Shown: positions 21,801-33,613, numbered from the stretch's first letter. The stretch is 64,000 nucleotides of DNA from Hygrophila difformis (GCA_030278955.1 JAOANR010000011.1:32120403-32184402), one strand, 5' to 3'. A program made the numbers and translations. The notes: generated from the letters alone by a model not told the origin.

Positions 21801-22120
21801 GATCCCAAGTCTTCAGGTGATATTCCATTGCCAACTTATCCCCCAGGTGGGGTTGGTATCCTCTGTTGAATTTTCTTTCTCATCGTTTTTTTTTTCTTTT
21901 TTTAGATATCCAGTCTGGACCTCTTCATGATGCGTCTGAACATTTGCTTTCATCTCAGCCTGACGAAACCCGTGTTTTGGCCGAAGACGAAGCTCGGGTA
22001 TTCCAAGACTTTCGGTCGGCTCTGGATCCCGCTGTCGGCCATGGTTCGTCCGTTGACCCTCACACTGACCATCTTCCTGGCTCTGATGACGATATTGCTT
22101 TTGATATAAGTGAAGACTAG
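18804..22120 (+). pseudogene. Antisense extra ORF of element B: plant mobile domain (PMD) protein, degenerate
   Basis: Runs opposite to gag-pol, between integrase and the 3' LTR. From the ATG at 18804 almost all of it reads in one frame. The PMD is at about 19080-20270: RLVQLSAQPFFSDYRHILAL, FPWGMMTPTIEDVKLLLDMP, then WIYYFMNRS and GPFESRHSCRIWATRIRDF. After it come a Ser/Pro-rich part and a coiled coil (21309-21620), and an acidic C-terminus ending ISED. Three probable introns have GT...AG ends and pyrimidine tracts: 20350-20427, 20623-20710, 21856-21905 (the last is very short). In-frame stops occur at 19452, 19648, 21087 and about 21302, with shifts near 20541 and 20815. PMD proteins of host genes act in gene silencing and genome stability; the function inside an element is unknown. 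Confidence 0.8.
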
Positions 22121-23119
22121 GATCTTTGTTATTGTAACTGCCAGTGGTTGCATTCCTTTTGTGGATTGCCTTATTTTTTCTTATACGCTCATGTCGCCTG
22201 TTTTAACTCTTCCGACCGATTTTTATGCATGATCGGCCCATTTATTATCTTTTGTCTCTTTGTACTTTACTTTGACGGTTTCTTGTAATTTTCGTGATCT
22301 CGTGTGGCAGGGCAATATTCCCTGCAGCTTTATCGGAAATCTTGAAACGTCTTTTCCATAATTAGCATTTATTACTTTACGTTTTTGCCCATGTCGTGAA
22401 TATCACCGTCTTGTCCCTCTATAAATACTCGCTCTACTTCCATCACAACACTTTGCAATGTCTGCTATAATTTCCTCGACTCATTTTATTCCTCCTACTC
22501 CCAGGCCTCCTTGGCTTACTGGTCTTTTGTTTGGGACTTTATTCATGACACAAAAACCTCTCCTCCATGCAGTTCGTGTTCAGCTAACCTCTTCACCACC
22601 ATCCTCACGCAGAAGAGGATCCCTTAGCACTTTTTCTAACATTTGTCTCGACAGTCATATTCAGACTCCGGACTACTTCTTAATATCGATATGACCTGTC
22701 GGACCCTTTCTTAAATTAGTCCCAAAGTTTTGAGTGATCGACTGATAATCGCGCCTTTCTTTGGGACCTTATAATTCTTTTTGCTCTGAATGACATACCC
22801 CTTGGATCCGTTTTTTGCGTGCATGTGTAGTGGGGTGTTCCTTTCGGAGCAAATTTTATATTTTTTTCTTTCTTTTCCTTTCTGATCGGGAGCTGGCTTC
22901 ACTAGCACAGCCTCTGCCGATCGTATGGCGCGGGAAGGACTAGGGGATGATTCTGAATGTCCTCCTCTTCAGGTCCTGCCAACTTCCATCCCTTCCCGGC
23001 CCTGTTAGACTAGAACGTTTCCCTTGTATATTGTATTTCGGACTATCGACGCCGCTTTCGGCCGAAGTAGCTCCTCTTTGTAATGTTCGTCCATGGAATA
23101 AGATGTTTGTTTTTCTTGT
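22121..23119. other. Non-coding spacer between antisense ORF and integrase in element B
   Basis: About 1 kb with no recognisable protein. The only notable open frame is a 78-codon plus-strand one at 22458-22694, which resembles nothing I know. It is preceded by a TATA box, listed separately. The minus strand has no continuation of pol here. Confidence 0.5.
22420..22427 (+). promoter_or_regulatory. Candidate internal antisense promoter in element B
   Basis: TATAAATA within CCTCTATAAATACTCGC, followed 30-35 bases later by CTTCCATCACAACAC and an ATG at 22458. The spacing resembles a plant TATA promoter with a start site near 22450. It would drive plus-strand transcription opposite to pol. Unsupported beyond the motif. 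Confidence 0.35.
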
Positions 23120-24463
23120 TTAATCCCAGACTGAAGCATAATATTTCTTCATATATCTTGCATTAACTGGACTTGTCATTTCCTCTCCATTTTCGTCCAC
23201 CAATATGTATGCTCCATTTGACAATTTCGTCTGAACAATAAATGGCCCCTCCCAATTGGGGCTCCACTTCCCTCATTGGCCATCCTTCTGCCTGGGTGGC
23301 CATATGACTTTCCAAACTAAATCGCCAACTTCAAATTGCGTAACACGGATCCTTTTATTGTACCAATCGGCCACAATGTCTTTATTCTTCTGTAAATTCT
23401 CGAATGCTTGCACCCGATCGGCATTAACATCTAATAACTCATCCTTCATTAATTGATCATACTGCTCAGCCGACATCAAGTCTGCTTAGCTTGTTCCTAA
23501 GGTCGGCACTGTTATTTCGGCTGGGAGAACTGCATCCATCCCGTATGTCAGCCGAAATGGTGTAAAACCAGTGGCTGAAGTCTTAGCATTCCGATAGGCC
23601 CACAATGCCTCGGACAACTTTTCATGCCACTTCCTTGGTTGATCCTCAATCATCTTCTTTATAATCCCTATTAACTGCTTATTTGTGGCCTCTGCTTGCC
23701 CATTCCCCAGCGGATAATATGGTGATGAATGTACGATATTTATTCCGTATTCATCTGCAAAGGCCTTAATCTTTTCTCCCACAAACACTGTTCCTCTGTA
23801 TGTGAGAATCATCTGTGGAATTCCGAATCTGTAAATCAATTGCTTCTTAATGAATTCAATCACCTCTTCCTGGGAGATGCTGACGTATGCTTGTGCTTCG
23901 GCCCACTTCGTGAAATAGTCCGTAGCCACCAGAACATACCCATGTCTTTTTTAAGAAGAATGATGAATTTTTCCAATAATATCCATAGCCCACCCTCGAA
24001 ATGGCCATGGCTTAATCATTATATGCAATTCTTCGGCCGGTAACTTCTGGATCGGCCCATGCTTTTGACATTCACGACATCCTTTTGCATATCTTTCACA
24101 ATCCGTTCCCATATTCGGCCAATAATATCCTAGCCGAAGGATGCTCCACTTCGTTGATTTTCCCGCACGATGTGCGCCACAGATTCCTTCGTGAACTTCT
24201 CCCATTACTCTTTTAGCGTCCTCTTCTCCTACGCATCGGAGTAATATCCCGTCAATGGCTCACTTAAAGAGTAACCCTCCTACTATTATATAATCTATTG
24301 CCTTCCGCTTTTCGGATAGGTTTACTTCGGCTGGATCTTCTAAAATTCGCGCTATCTCTTTAATCCATTCGGCTTTCTCAATTTCGGCCAAACGTATTTC
24401 CATATTTCCTGCACTTGGCATCAGCCGATATCTTGCTGCATGTTGAGCTAACTCATTAGTCAA
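23120..24463 (-). pseudogene. pol: Element B integrase
   Basis: One reading frame from 24463 to the stop at 23120-23122 (ending KYYASVWD), broken by in-frame stops near 24258, 23951, 23482 and 23273. The zinc-binding part has HEGICGAHRAGK...CRECQKHG (about 24190-24060). In the catalytic core the first Asp is in ATDYFT and the Glu is in GNGQAEATNK. The position of the second Asp holds Tyr (ILTYRGT, codon at 23798-23800), so the catalytic triad is lost even without the stops. There is no chromodomain, as expected for Tat. Confidence 0.85.
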
Positions 24464-24508
24464 TTCATTCTCTTTTCTTGGAATGTACTCAATGTAGACC
24501 TCATCAAA

Positions 24509-24946
24509 TTATTCTAAAAGAGCAATTGCCTCTTCATATAATCTGATCAACTGTGAACTCTTAACGGAAAAATCCCCCAACAATTGTTGAATAACCACTT
24601 GGGAGTCTCCCTTGATCACTATAGCTTTGACTCCTTCGTCTATCAACTGTCGTAATCCCGAGATTAATGCCTTATACTCCGCCTGGTTATTAGTATAAGA
24701 GTTAGGCAATTGCACATAGTATTTGTATACCGTGCCCTCCGGTGTATGTAATGTGAACCCTGCTCCGACCCCTGAAGCAGCATTAGAACCATCGAACGTC
24801 ATCGTCCATGGACGCAGGTATACTATTCCCATTTCGTCCATCACTTTCGGCCGAAATTGTCCTTCAATATCGTGGGATATTGGATGATCGGCCAGAAAAT
24901 CGGATACGATTTGTCCTTTCATAGCCTTTAGTGGTTGGTATTTCAA
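24509..24946 (-). CDS. pol: Element B second RNase H (archaeal-type, aRNH)
   Basis: A 145-residue open stretch in the same frame as RT and integrase. It follows RT/RNase H after a single stop and is followed by another. Residues of an RNase H fold are visible: TFDGSNAASGVGAG (Asp), NNQAEYKALISG (Glu) and VIKGDSQVVIQQL (Asp). The presence of a second RNase H between the normal one and integrase is specific to the Tat lineage. It would help degrade RNA in the RNA-DNA hybrid during reverse transcription. Confidence 0.85.
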   Translation of the reverse strand: MKYQPLKAMKGQIVSDFLADHPISHDIEGQFRPKVMDEMGIVYLRPWTMTFDGSNAASGVGAGFTLHTPEGTVYKYYVQLPNSYTNNQAEYKALISGLRQLIDEGVKAIVIKGDSQVVIQQLLGDFSVKSSQLIRLYEEAIALLE

Positions 24947-24949
24947 ATC

Positions 24950-26445
24950 TTACGCATTTAACTTCATGGCCCACTTAGCCATTCTTCGGCTGCTAATTGG
25001 ATCATTCGTCATGATCTTGACTATGTCAACCGAAGCCACTACTATTACCTGCCTTGGCTGAATGTAGTACTCTAGCTTTTGGCACGCATGGTAAAGACTC
25101 AAACATAACTTGTGAATCGGCGAGTACCTGAGCTCTGCTTCTTTAAGAATTCTACTCAAGTAGTAAATCGCCCGATCTCTTCCTTCTTCATCCTCTTGAG
25201 CCAATAATGCTCCTGTAGACTCCTCGGCGGCGGCTATATATAGCTTCAATGGTCGGCTGAGGACAGGAGGGACCAACACCGGTGGGTTGACTAGAGCCTG
25301 TTTTAAGTGCTCAAAGGCTCTTTGTTGGTCGGCTCCCCATGTGAACTCCTCCTCTTTCCTTAATCTCAGCAGATCGGTCAATGGTTTTCCCTTCCCGGCT
25401 GCATTTGCCAAGAATCTTCTTAGAAAACCGATCTGGCGTAAGAATTTCTGTAGACTCTTCCTATTATGCGGAGGTCTGGCTTCCTGGATAGCCTTGGTTT
25501 TATTCGCATCGACTTCTATACCCTTGTTATGCACCAAGAATCCAAGGAAATTCCCCTCTTGTACTCCAAAAGCACACTTGGCTGGATTCATCTTAACTCC
25601 GTGTAGCCTCATCCTTGCAAATACTCTTCTCAGATCGGCAAAATGGCTTTCCATATCTTTGGATCGGACCATGACGTCATCGATGTAGACTTCCACACAG
25701 TCGCCTATTAAGTCATGAAAAACATAATTCATGGCCCTCTTGTATGTGGCTCCTGCATTCTTCAAGCCGAATGGCATTACTACCCATTCGTATATCCCAA
25801 TAGCTCCGGGGCATCTAAATGCAGTCTTATGTACATCTTCTTCGGCCATAAAGATCTGGTTGTACCTTGAATATCCATCCATAAAGGATAACATTCCTTG
25901 CTTCGCGGCCGAATCAATCAACAGATCAACAATAGGCATCATATATTCGTCTTTGGGAGTGGCTATATTGAGATTTCTGAAATCAATACAAACTCTCAAT
26001 TTCCCATTTTTCTTTATTACATGTACAATATTTGATAACCACTCTACGTTTTAGCTGGCCTAAAAAATCCGGCCGCTAACAATTTTTCTATTTCTTCCTT
26101 TATTTTCGGAACTATTTCAGGCGCTGCCCTCCTGGCCGGCTGTTTGTGCGGCCTAAATCCTTCCTTGATCGGTAGCCTATGTTCGAAAATTGATCTTTCT
26201 AATCCAGGCATCTCTGTGTAATCCCATGCGAAACAATCTTTGAACTCAATTAGAACTTCTCTGAATCGGCTGGTCATGTGTTGATCTAGATTTGCACTGA
26301 CTGGAATCTCCCTTGGATGTTCGTTTATGCCAACATTGACCATCTTCAGTGGATCTTGCGCTTTGAAGTCTGGCGTCCGCTTTGGGATAGCGTCCATGAG
26401 TTCACTCAATCTTGGCTTCTCATTTGCAGACTCGAGTTCGGCCAA
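24950..26445 (-). pseudogene. pol: Element B reverse transcriptase and RNase H
   Basis: The N-terminal RT part is in a frame at 26445-26044 (FAWDYTEMPGL, RPHKQPARR, EEIEKLLAAGFFRP). A frameshift at about 26040-26055 moves the rest to 25999-24950: CIDFRNLNIATPKDEYMMP, FMDGYSRYNQI, MPFGLKNAGATYKRAMN and the catalytic YIDD at about 25676-25687. The conventional RNase H that follows has YIAAAEESTGALLAQ where an Asp is normally found, so this RNase H is probably inactive, as is common in Tat elements with a second RNase H. A stop separates it from the aRNH. Confidence 0.87.
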
Positions 26446-26480
26446 TTAGAACTCGATCGTACCCTTGTCGTTTTCGTCCA

Positions 26481-27239
26481 TCATTTACTTTCTTCTTCAT
26501 CTGGCCGTACGTCGGCCTGGTATTTGATTTCAAACCCCAGGTCCGTCCAGTCACACTCAACCACTTCCGGGTAATGATCCCCTACGACCGCGAGAAACGG
26601 TTGTATGGGTTCCTCGAATAGAACTGCATCAATTCGCCCGGCTGAACTGACGGGTAACGGTGGTTGAGAACCATCTACTTCTTCAACTGTGCCATCAATG
26701 TTCCAGAACCATATCTTCTTATGAAGGGTTGATGGCAAACATCTAGCGGTGTGAATCCAGCATCGGCCTAACAAGGCCGCATATAGAACCTCCGCATCCA
26801 CAACAAAAAATATAGTCGGAATCGAGATTGTTCCGACTGAGACATCTACGAGGATGCAACCTTTGGCCGCAATTTGTGCCCCCACAAAGCTTAGTACCTT
26901 AATCCTCGTGGGTAACAAGTCTTCCTTTGTTCGGCCAATCCTAGTCAACATAGAAAATGGCATGATGTTGACGGTTGCTCCACCATCAACAAACATTCTC
27001 CTCAGTGGCCTTCCGTTCACCCAGCCTTTAACATAAAGAGGTCTCACATACTGAGACATCTTTGCAGTCAGAGGTAAAATCGTGCTAGGCTGGGCCCCTG
27101 GGACGAAGGCCTTATATCCTTCTTTCGTCATCTTTTCTCCTTCGGCCTCTGGACGAAGTGAATCCAATTTGGCGAAACAGAAGTCCACTATGGGCTCTTC
27201 TTCGCCAAAATATTCTCCTTCCTTATGATAGAATACCAC
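26481..27239 (-). pseudogene. pol: Element B aspartic protease region
   Basis: A 252-residue open stretch with MFVDGGATVNIMP, the Tat-type protease active site (Asp-Gly-Gly-Ala), and GCILVDVSV...YAALLGRCWIH downstream. It is in a different frame from the RT start at 26445. Between 27240 and 28028 lies degenerate gag-protease linker sequence with only short open pieces (27188-27394, 27476-27670) and no recognisable domain. Confidence 0.75.
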
Positions 27240-28028
27240 AGCTGGTTCAGTATCAGAGCAGTATTCTTATTGGTTGCTGTGGTTGCGCCTACCATATTTG
27301 CAGTGGATCCAAAGTCGAACTTGAATTGCCCAATTGAAAAGGCCTCATTGTTTGGGACAATGGTTGTCTTTGGTTTCCATTCCCTGTTTCGCACTGGTCT
27401 AGGCTTCCATTCCTCTTTCGGCTTTGTGCGATCATTGTCGACCTCAAGCTTCTTTTCTTTCGGCCGAAATCAGTTTTATTCTTCAGCCGATCCTGATCGC
27501 CCTTCTGTTGATTCCCTCTCTCTCTTACTTTCGGCTGACCTTATACGAGCCGAAAACACCTTCTTCAGAATCCTCCCCTCAGACAAAGAACAATCGTCCG
27601 GGAAGTCTTCTTCCATGTGCATCATTTCGTACTCTTCCTCGTATGTCATGGCCGCTTTCAGTCGCTGCATTCTTCATTTGAAAGTATGATATGATCCCTT
27701 CCCCTTTGCGACATTTCCCTCTCTTGCCGTCCAGGCTGAGGTCTCAAATCGGCGATGGCCGAAATGCCTCTGCTCCGAGTATTGGCCTACCTGAGTATTG
27801 GCCGGTGGTCTTCTAAATTTCTTCATTTCCGGAGATACAGCCTCTTCAGGGACTGTAATCTGTATTACAGTCTTTCCATTCCTTTTATTCAGCCGTTAAC
27901 TTCATCTCCGAATCCCAACCATTGGTGATTATCTTCAATGTTGGCTTTTCCCTTTCGTCCTTAGGTTCGGCTTCTGTTGTTCGTCCGACCGATTGATCCA
28001 TTTGTTGACCTTGTAATCGCCCAGTCGG

Positions 28029-29864
28029 TCAAAAACATCCGAGACCTTCTCTTTTCCCTTTTGTGGGAGAACCTAGTCGTCTCCAAACTCCTGCCTTTTT
28101 CTGAACAGATGGCTGTACTCCCAGCCGATCATGCACAGACCTTTTGCTGGATGATGGTTGGTACCCTAGATGATCATGAACATACTTGCTTTGATCGGGG
28201 TGCACCATCATCATGTTAGAAACAGGAAACGGGTTCTTATCGATAGCCATTAATCTGTCCGGGAATTTCAATTTCCCGTCGTCAACATGCTTCTGAATCA
28301 TTTTCCTGAAATGTCCACAGACTGCTTGTAGAATGAGTGGCCGATCCATGAAATCTGCACCACCCAGCCTCCATTTGTTCTTTCGTACGCTGTGGATAAT
28401 TCCCCTTAAACTCGAATAAGCCATTCTTCAGACAAAAATAAAAAATCTCATCCATCTGAGAGAGATCAAAAGAATAAAACCTCTGAGATTCGTCCTTGAC
28501 TTCTCCCTCCTTTTCCTTGCCTCTCACTGGCCGAAGAGCTGGACAAGTCATGGGCTTCTTAATTACCAACTCAGCTCTTGCAACTTCAGCTAGGGCAGGG
28601 ACGTTGTCCATGTTGAACTCTTCTCCAACTTCACACATGTCCAGTGACTCTGCAAATGATGCAGCTGACTGGATAGGTTGTGATCGTCCACACTGACTTC
28701 GGCTTGACTTGAAAGCCGCTTGTTCTGCCAGATAAGTCTCCATCCTTATGGCTTCGGCCGTTAGTTCGGCCACAGTCTTTGCTCTTGTAACCATCAATCT
28801 GTCCTTGATGGCGAACTTTAGATTTTGCTTCAGGATCTGAATGTATTCATGCTCTGGTAGCATCGTTTTCATTTGAGCCTTGATGGCGTAGAACCTCTTC
28901 AAAAATTCATTAACAGACTCTCCAGCCTTCTGCTTGTAGAGGTCAGATCCACCCCTGACACCTCAGGACTAGTATTGTAGAATCGGTCATGAAATAACCG
29001 CTCCATTTCGGCCCAGGTATTAACTGATCCTGGTGGCAAGTTAATATACCACTCGAATGCTGGACCGGTAAGTGATAAGCTGAACAAAATGAACTTATGG
29101 AAATCATTCTGCGCTATCCTGGTGCACTGTGCCGTGAATCGTCCGATATGCTCAATAGTCGATCGGCCGAGTTCTCCTGAAAATGTGTTGAAATCAGGAA
29201 CCATTACTCCTCTAGGCAGTGGATATTACTCTTCTATGTAGTCAGGATACGGTTTTCTATATATCAGCCGGTTTTCCTGGCCGATGAGGTTCCCGAATTG
29301 TGTACGAATAATTTCAGCGATGAGCTCCCTGTCAACCAATTGTGGCTGATTCTGCTGCGCTAGCGGATATTGTTGTTGTACTATCAGCGCAGGCGGTTGT
29401 ACCATTGGCTGAGACGGTTGATATTGCTGTTGCTCGTGCCTTTATTGAGACGGGACAAAAGGCAGTGGTCCCTGCCCTCCAAGCGGCCGATAGGCCTGTT
29501 GTTGGTAATTATGAGGATTTTGCCCCACAGGCGGTGGATTTTACGCCGCCTGTGCATTCTGTGTTCCGATTGGATACATATCCCTCGCTAATTCGGCTCT
29601 AAACATTGCTGGTATTGCTGCCAGTATATTTCCTTCTATCTGACGAACCGAATTCGTAATCGCCACTTACACCATAAATTGAACGTGATCTCGGAACCGC
29701 GGGGTTAGATAATCACACGGAAACTCCTGAGTATTAAAATTCGATGGTCCAGGGAATCCTGAAGGGAATTCACCTGGTTCTCCTGTGCGCTCTTCCTAAA
29801 TCGGTGGCAAATCAGTCCTTACCGCCGTATGGACTGCCGAAGTTGCATGTGGATCAACTGCCAT
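28029..29864 (-). pseudogene. gag: Element B gag
   Basis: The likely start is the ATG at 29864-29862, a few bases after the primer site and in frame with the clear gag domain beginning near 29204. The first 220 codons are Gln/Pro-rich and contain several stops. The gag domain proper (FSGELGRSTIEHIGRF, FSLSLTGPAFEWYINLPP, WAEMERLFHDRFY) ends in a frameshift near 28899. The next part (MKRFYAIKAQMKTML...) runs to about 28282, then shifts again into 28424-28029 (KMIQKHVDDGKLKFPD). No zinc knuckle is seen. The copy is clearly dead. Confidence 0.8.
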
Positions 29865-29870
29865 TCTTCG

Positions 29871-29887
29871 TCCCACTGGGTGTGCCA
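29871..29887 (-). promoter_or_regulatory. Primer binding site of element B
   Basis: TGGCACACCCAGTGGGA on the minus strand, one base after the 5' LTR. The leading TGG pairs with a tRNA CCA end. I could not assign the tRNA with confidence. Confidence 0.65.
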
Positions 29888-29888
29888 C

Positions 29889-30571
29889 TGTTTGGCTTCG
29901 GTTGAGCCAAGGACCTTTTTCTCCTCAAGGGAGGCTATCGGAAAAGGATCAAACCGATTACGAGTCCGAGAATATGAGTATGCGCCCAAACTTGACTGAA
30001 TTTCACTATAATCTCAATGGCAAAATCAAATACAAAGGATAATCTACCAGTTGTTAAGGAACAACGGCTGATAAACCAGAAGATAGGTACCAAACTACCG
30101 GTTGTTAAGAAACAACGGTGGACGTGGAAAAAGTAACCGCTACAAACTAGGCTAACATCTAGGAAAGCTGGTAAATGAAAGCAGTAAAGAAAGCAATAAA
30201 AGATACAGAGAATTAAATTGCATAAAGGAATTTTGGGGTGGATTGGTCTCTCTTGATTCTGAGCATGGCATCCCCTATTTATAGTCGGGGCTCTGGTAAC
30301 CGCTCCCCGGCCGACCTTGTTAGCCAATTCTGCATCCCTCTTTCGGCGATCCTTGGTCATTTTTGGCCGATTGTTGTATCCTTTAAGCTTTTATTCCGCT
30401 AAGCACTTGTTTTCTCTCTTCTCTCGCTGAACTTCCGCTTGACCCAATTGTCTGATTTAATCACTAACTCTCGGCCCAATTTTGTCTGTGGCCATACTCA
30501 TAGGTTCTTTCTGGCCCAACTAATCCGGCCCAATTGCTCTTTTACGGCCCATTACTTGGGTGGCCACAACA
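29889..30571 (-). repeat. Element B 5' LTR
   Basis: 683 bases with the same TGTTGTGGCC and CCAAACA ends as the 3' LTR. It has a TATA box at 30276-30283 (CTATAAATAGGGG on the minus strand) about 290 bases inside the 5' edge. It is 19 bases longer than the 3' copy through small indels. Confidence 0.92.
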
Positions 30572-31576
30572 GAAGGAGATTATTATGATTTGCGTAAGGA
30601 CTTCTTTCTTTTCCATCCTTTGAAATGGTTTGCCTTTGGAAAAATTCAGTCAGGGAGGGGACTCGGACAGGGGGATCCGTTGTCCCAATATTTATTTTTG
30701 ATCGTTATGGAAAAATTATCTAAGCTTATTGTGGAAGAAGTTAAGGCATGGAGATGGAGGCCGCTTAAGAGTTGTCCTAACGGGGTGGCTATTTCGCATG
30801 TTATGTGTGCAGATGATCTGGTTTTTTTTTGAACTGAAAGAGGACAGTGTCATTTGCATGGGAAAGGTCATGCAGAGGTTCGACCAAGCTTCAGGACTTA
30901 AGATGAATTGCAACAAATCAATCGCCTTGGTAACCACTAGTGCATCAGAGGAAGAGAGTGGGTGGATCGTCGGGCATCTTGGGATCAATACTTCTTCCTC
31001 GTTAGGAAGATATTTGGGTTTTGTGGTGGTACATGGTCGGATGAAACTTTTGTATTTTGACGATATTTTAAGGAGGCTCGTTAGGAGGTTGGCAAGATGG
31101 TGGCGTCTCTTCTAAATAGACATGCTCGTGTAACATTAGCTAGATCCGTGCTTGGTGCCCTGCCAGCCTATTGCATGCAAGTTCATCAACTCCCGGTTAC
31201 TATTTGCAATTGGATAGATCGGAAAATTAGAAGATGGATATGGAAAGGCACGGCTGGGAGGGGTCTTCACCTAGTTTCATGGGAGAAAATTACTCGGCCT
31301 AAGAAATAGGGGGTTTGGGGTTGAGACAGACTTGACACATTAAGATGGCGCTTTCTGGGAAGCAATTGGGGGCGTTTATGATGAAAAATGATAAACTTTG
31401 GGTCAAACGGATGAAAGGGAGATATGGTAGAAGGGAAGGGGAATATCCGAGGCCTCATAGCCAATCAACTAGTTTGTGGAGAACCCTAGTTCAGTTAGCA
31501 GAAGTATTTAGAGAGGCTTTTGGTGTACGTATTGGTAATGGAAGTAGCTCATTTTGGTATTCACCATGGTGGAAAG
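30572..31576 (+). pseudogene. LINE-2, part 2 of 3: reverse transcriptase core
   Basis: Continues the LINE RT interrupted at 17940. Visible are GLGQGDPLSQYLFLIVMEKLSK, then GVAISHVMCADDLVFF (CADD in place of FADD), ALPAYCMQVHQLP and RRWIWKGTAGRGLHLVSWEKITRPKK, and later VRIGNGSSSFWYSPWW. Frameshifts or stops occur near 30640, 30830, 31105 and 31309. The piece ends at GAAAG (31572-31576), the target site of element C; the reading resumes at 57538. Confidence 0.87.
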
Positions 31577-33607
31577 TGATAGCTCCTAATGGGACCTATA
31601 TTTTAGCCTTCATCTACACCGGATTCCATGCAAATTTATGCTTCAATTCTTCCATATTCTTTGTTTTAAGTTAGTTTTTAGCTAGTTGTGGTGTTCTTAT
31701 GATATTATATTAGAATAGGTTGTTTTTGCTTTGAATTCCTTATTTTTAGTCTGCTTTCCAGGTTCGTGTGATTCGTTCAAGCCATGAGTATGTTGTTGGA
31801 ATGATTTCTATGAGGATTCAATGGATTTATGTGTGGTTTTATGATTGGCAGGAGCTTAGATTAAATTGGGATTGCAAGAGGTTGAGTTGAATGGAGTAAT
31901 TTTCTAAGGCATGGAGCAGCTGGCGTCGATGTGAGTAACTACGCCAAAAAGAGCTTCTAGAGTCAACTAACGCCTGAACTGAAGAGCCAAAAATTCTGAT
32001 TTTTAAAGCTAGCGTCAGACAGAGCAACTAGGCCAACTTCTGCAGTCTAGCGTCATTTTATGCTAGGTCCGACAGTTCCAAGTTTGTTGTGTCAGTTTCT
32101 TTGCCCGTTTTATGTGGTTCCTTTGGTCGGTTTTTAAGGGCAATTCGGGGGGAAATAGAAGAGAGATATATCTGAGGGTTGGAGAGACACAGGACGACAT
32201 CATATAACATCCAATTACACTCCAGAAACTCAGATTTTTCATGCTTTCATAGGAGTTTGCAATAGTTGTTTCCATTTCCTTAGATTAGTAGATATAAGTT
32301 TGTAGTCTGTAATAATCATTATGCAGTAAGTTTCCAGACTTCATGTATTGAAGATTCTACTGCGAATTTGGTGTGCTCAAGAACCATACTGCGAGACACA
32401 TTGAAGTATGAATAAAACACCATCAAAGATAGTATTTCCTACAATATTTGCTTGATTTCTGAATTATGTATGAATGATTTATTGCATATTTCATGCATTG
32501 TTCTTGAATAGCAAGGAATTACTTCCTCCGTCTCATTTAAATTGTCACGTTTGACTTTTTGGCACTATTCACTGTTTAAGTTTGATTCGTATTTTTATCA
32601 TAGTTAAGTAAGAAAAAACATAGTCAAGTGAGATCTTGTTAGATTCGTCTAATCTTGTAGTTTTAGAATATCAAATTTTTATAATTTTTTATTCTATATA
32701 ATTTAAGTTATTAACCGTTAAAAATGTGTATCGGCATACGTGTCAGGTGGATCCGTAGCGATTATAATGAGACGGAGGTAGTATTATAGAAGTACTTTGT
32801 ATAAATCGAGAGACGACAAAGTATTTAGAATTTAAGTACCAGTCAGGGGAACAAATTCAATTCTTCTTACCTGCGATTCCAATTCTGAAAATTCAAGTTG
32901 GAAGACTAAATTTTTAGTTTCATAAATTGATTTAAATTATTCAATCTGGAAAAGATGAGTAATTTAATCAATAATACAATCTATGAAATAGTGCATTGTT
33001 GGATGAATGATAACTAGCGAATTTTCTATACATGAATGTCTTGGAAATTATTACTACACTCTTAATGTCCTACTATGTTAATTTTGTAAATTCATAAACC
33101 ACTTAATGAGTTTACAAGATTAAGAATTGTTGGCAGAATATATTTAATTTAGTCTGGTGTTGCAAGATCACTGGAATATTTGTGCTCTAAATAAAATCGG
33201 AAGGTGATTTTAGAGTTCATTAATTCTTGAATTTTGTTAATGTTTCGATGTTGGAGAACACAACATTAATTTTCAGTGGAATTTAATCAAGCCAAATTTT
33301 GATTCTTATTAATCAGGACATAAACAGCCTATGAACATATTAATTAGCTAATATATAAGAGTAGAATTACACTTTGTCATTTACTAGTTCTTTTCATTTA
33401 AATTCTGTTTTGTAGGATTTAGATATGTCTACTCGACTAATTTTTCAACTCATTCAATTAATTGAACTTTAAATTACACAAAGTTACTAAAGTGAGAAAT
33501 AATATACTTTAATTCCCTGTGGTTCGACTCGGTCATTCACCGGATTATTACTTGATGCAATGTCGTATACTTGCGACTAAAATACGTAGAGCTAAAATTA
33601 CGTATCA
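31577..33607 (+). repeat. Element C 5' LTR
   Basis: From TGATAGCTCC to TTACGTATCA. It is 2031 bases, of which 262 are a MITE plus its TA duplication; the rest matches the 1770-base 3' LTR. A cluster of short inverted repeats built on TAGCGT/ACGCCA occupies about 31931-32073. It is less exact here than in the 3' LTR. Confidence 0.92.
32522..32781. mobile_element. Stowaway-type MITE in the element C 5' LTR
   Basis: Begins CTTCCTCCGTCTCATTTAA and ends GAGACGGAGGTAG, an imperfect terminal inverted repeat, with TA on both sides (32520-32521 and 32782-32783). The 3' LTR of C has an empty site here (near 56713), which confirms both the boundaries and the later insertion. Confidence 0.9.
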
Positions 33608-33613
33608 AGTTTT

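Larger units (their letters stand above)
17941..30571 (-). mobile_element. Element B: Tat-lineage Ty3/gypsy retrotransposon with antisense extra ORF
   Basis: A complete 12.6-kb element on the minus strand, with LTRs at 29889-30571 (5') and 17941-18604 (3') and a perfect five-base target duplication GAAGG (17936-17940 and 30572-30576). Minus-strand order: primer site, gag, protease, RT/RNase H, a second archaeal-type RNase H, integrase, then a 4.5-kb 3' region with a plus-strand plant mobile domain ORF. The second RNase H after RT is the hallmark of the Tat lineage (Ogre, Retand and relatives). The coding frames carry many stops and a few shifts. It interrupts the RT of LINE-2. Confidence 0.92.
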
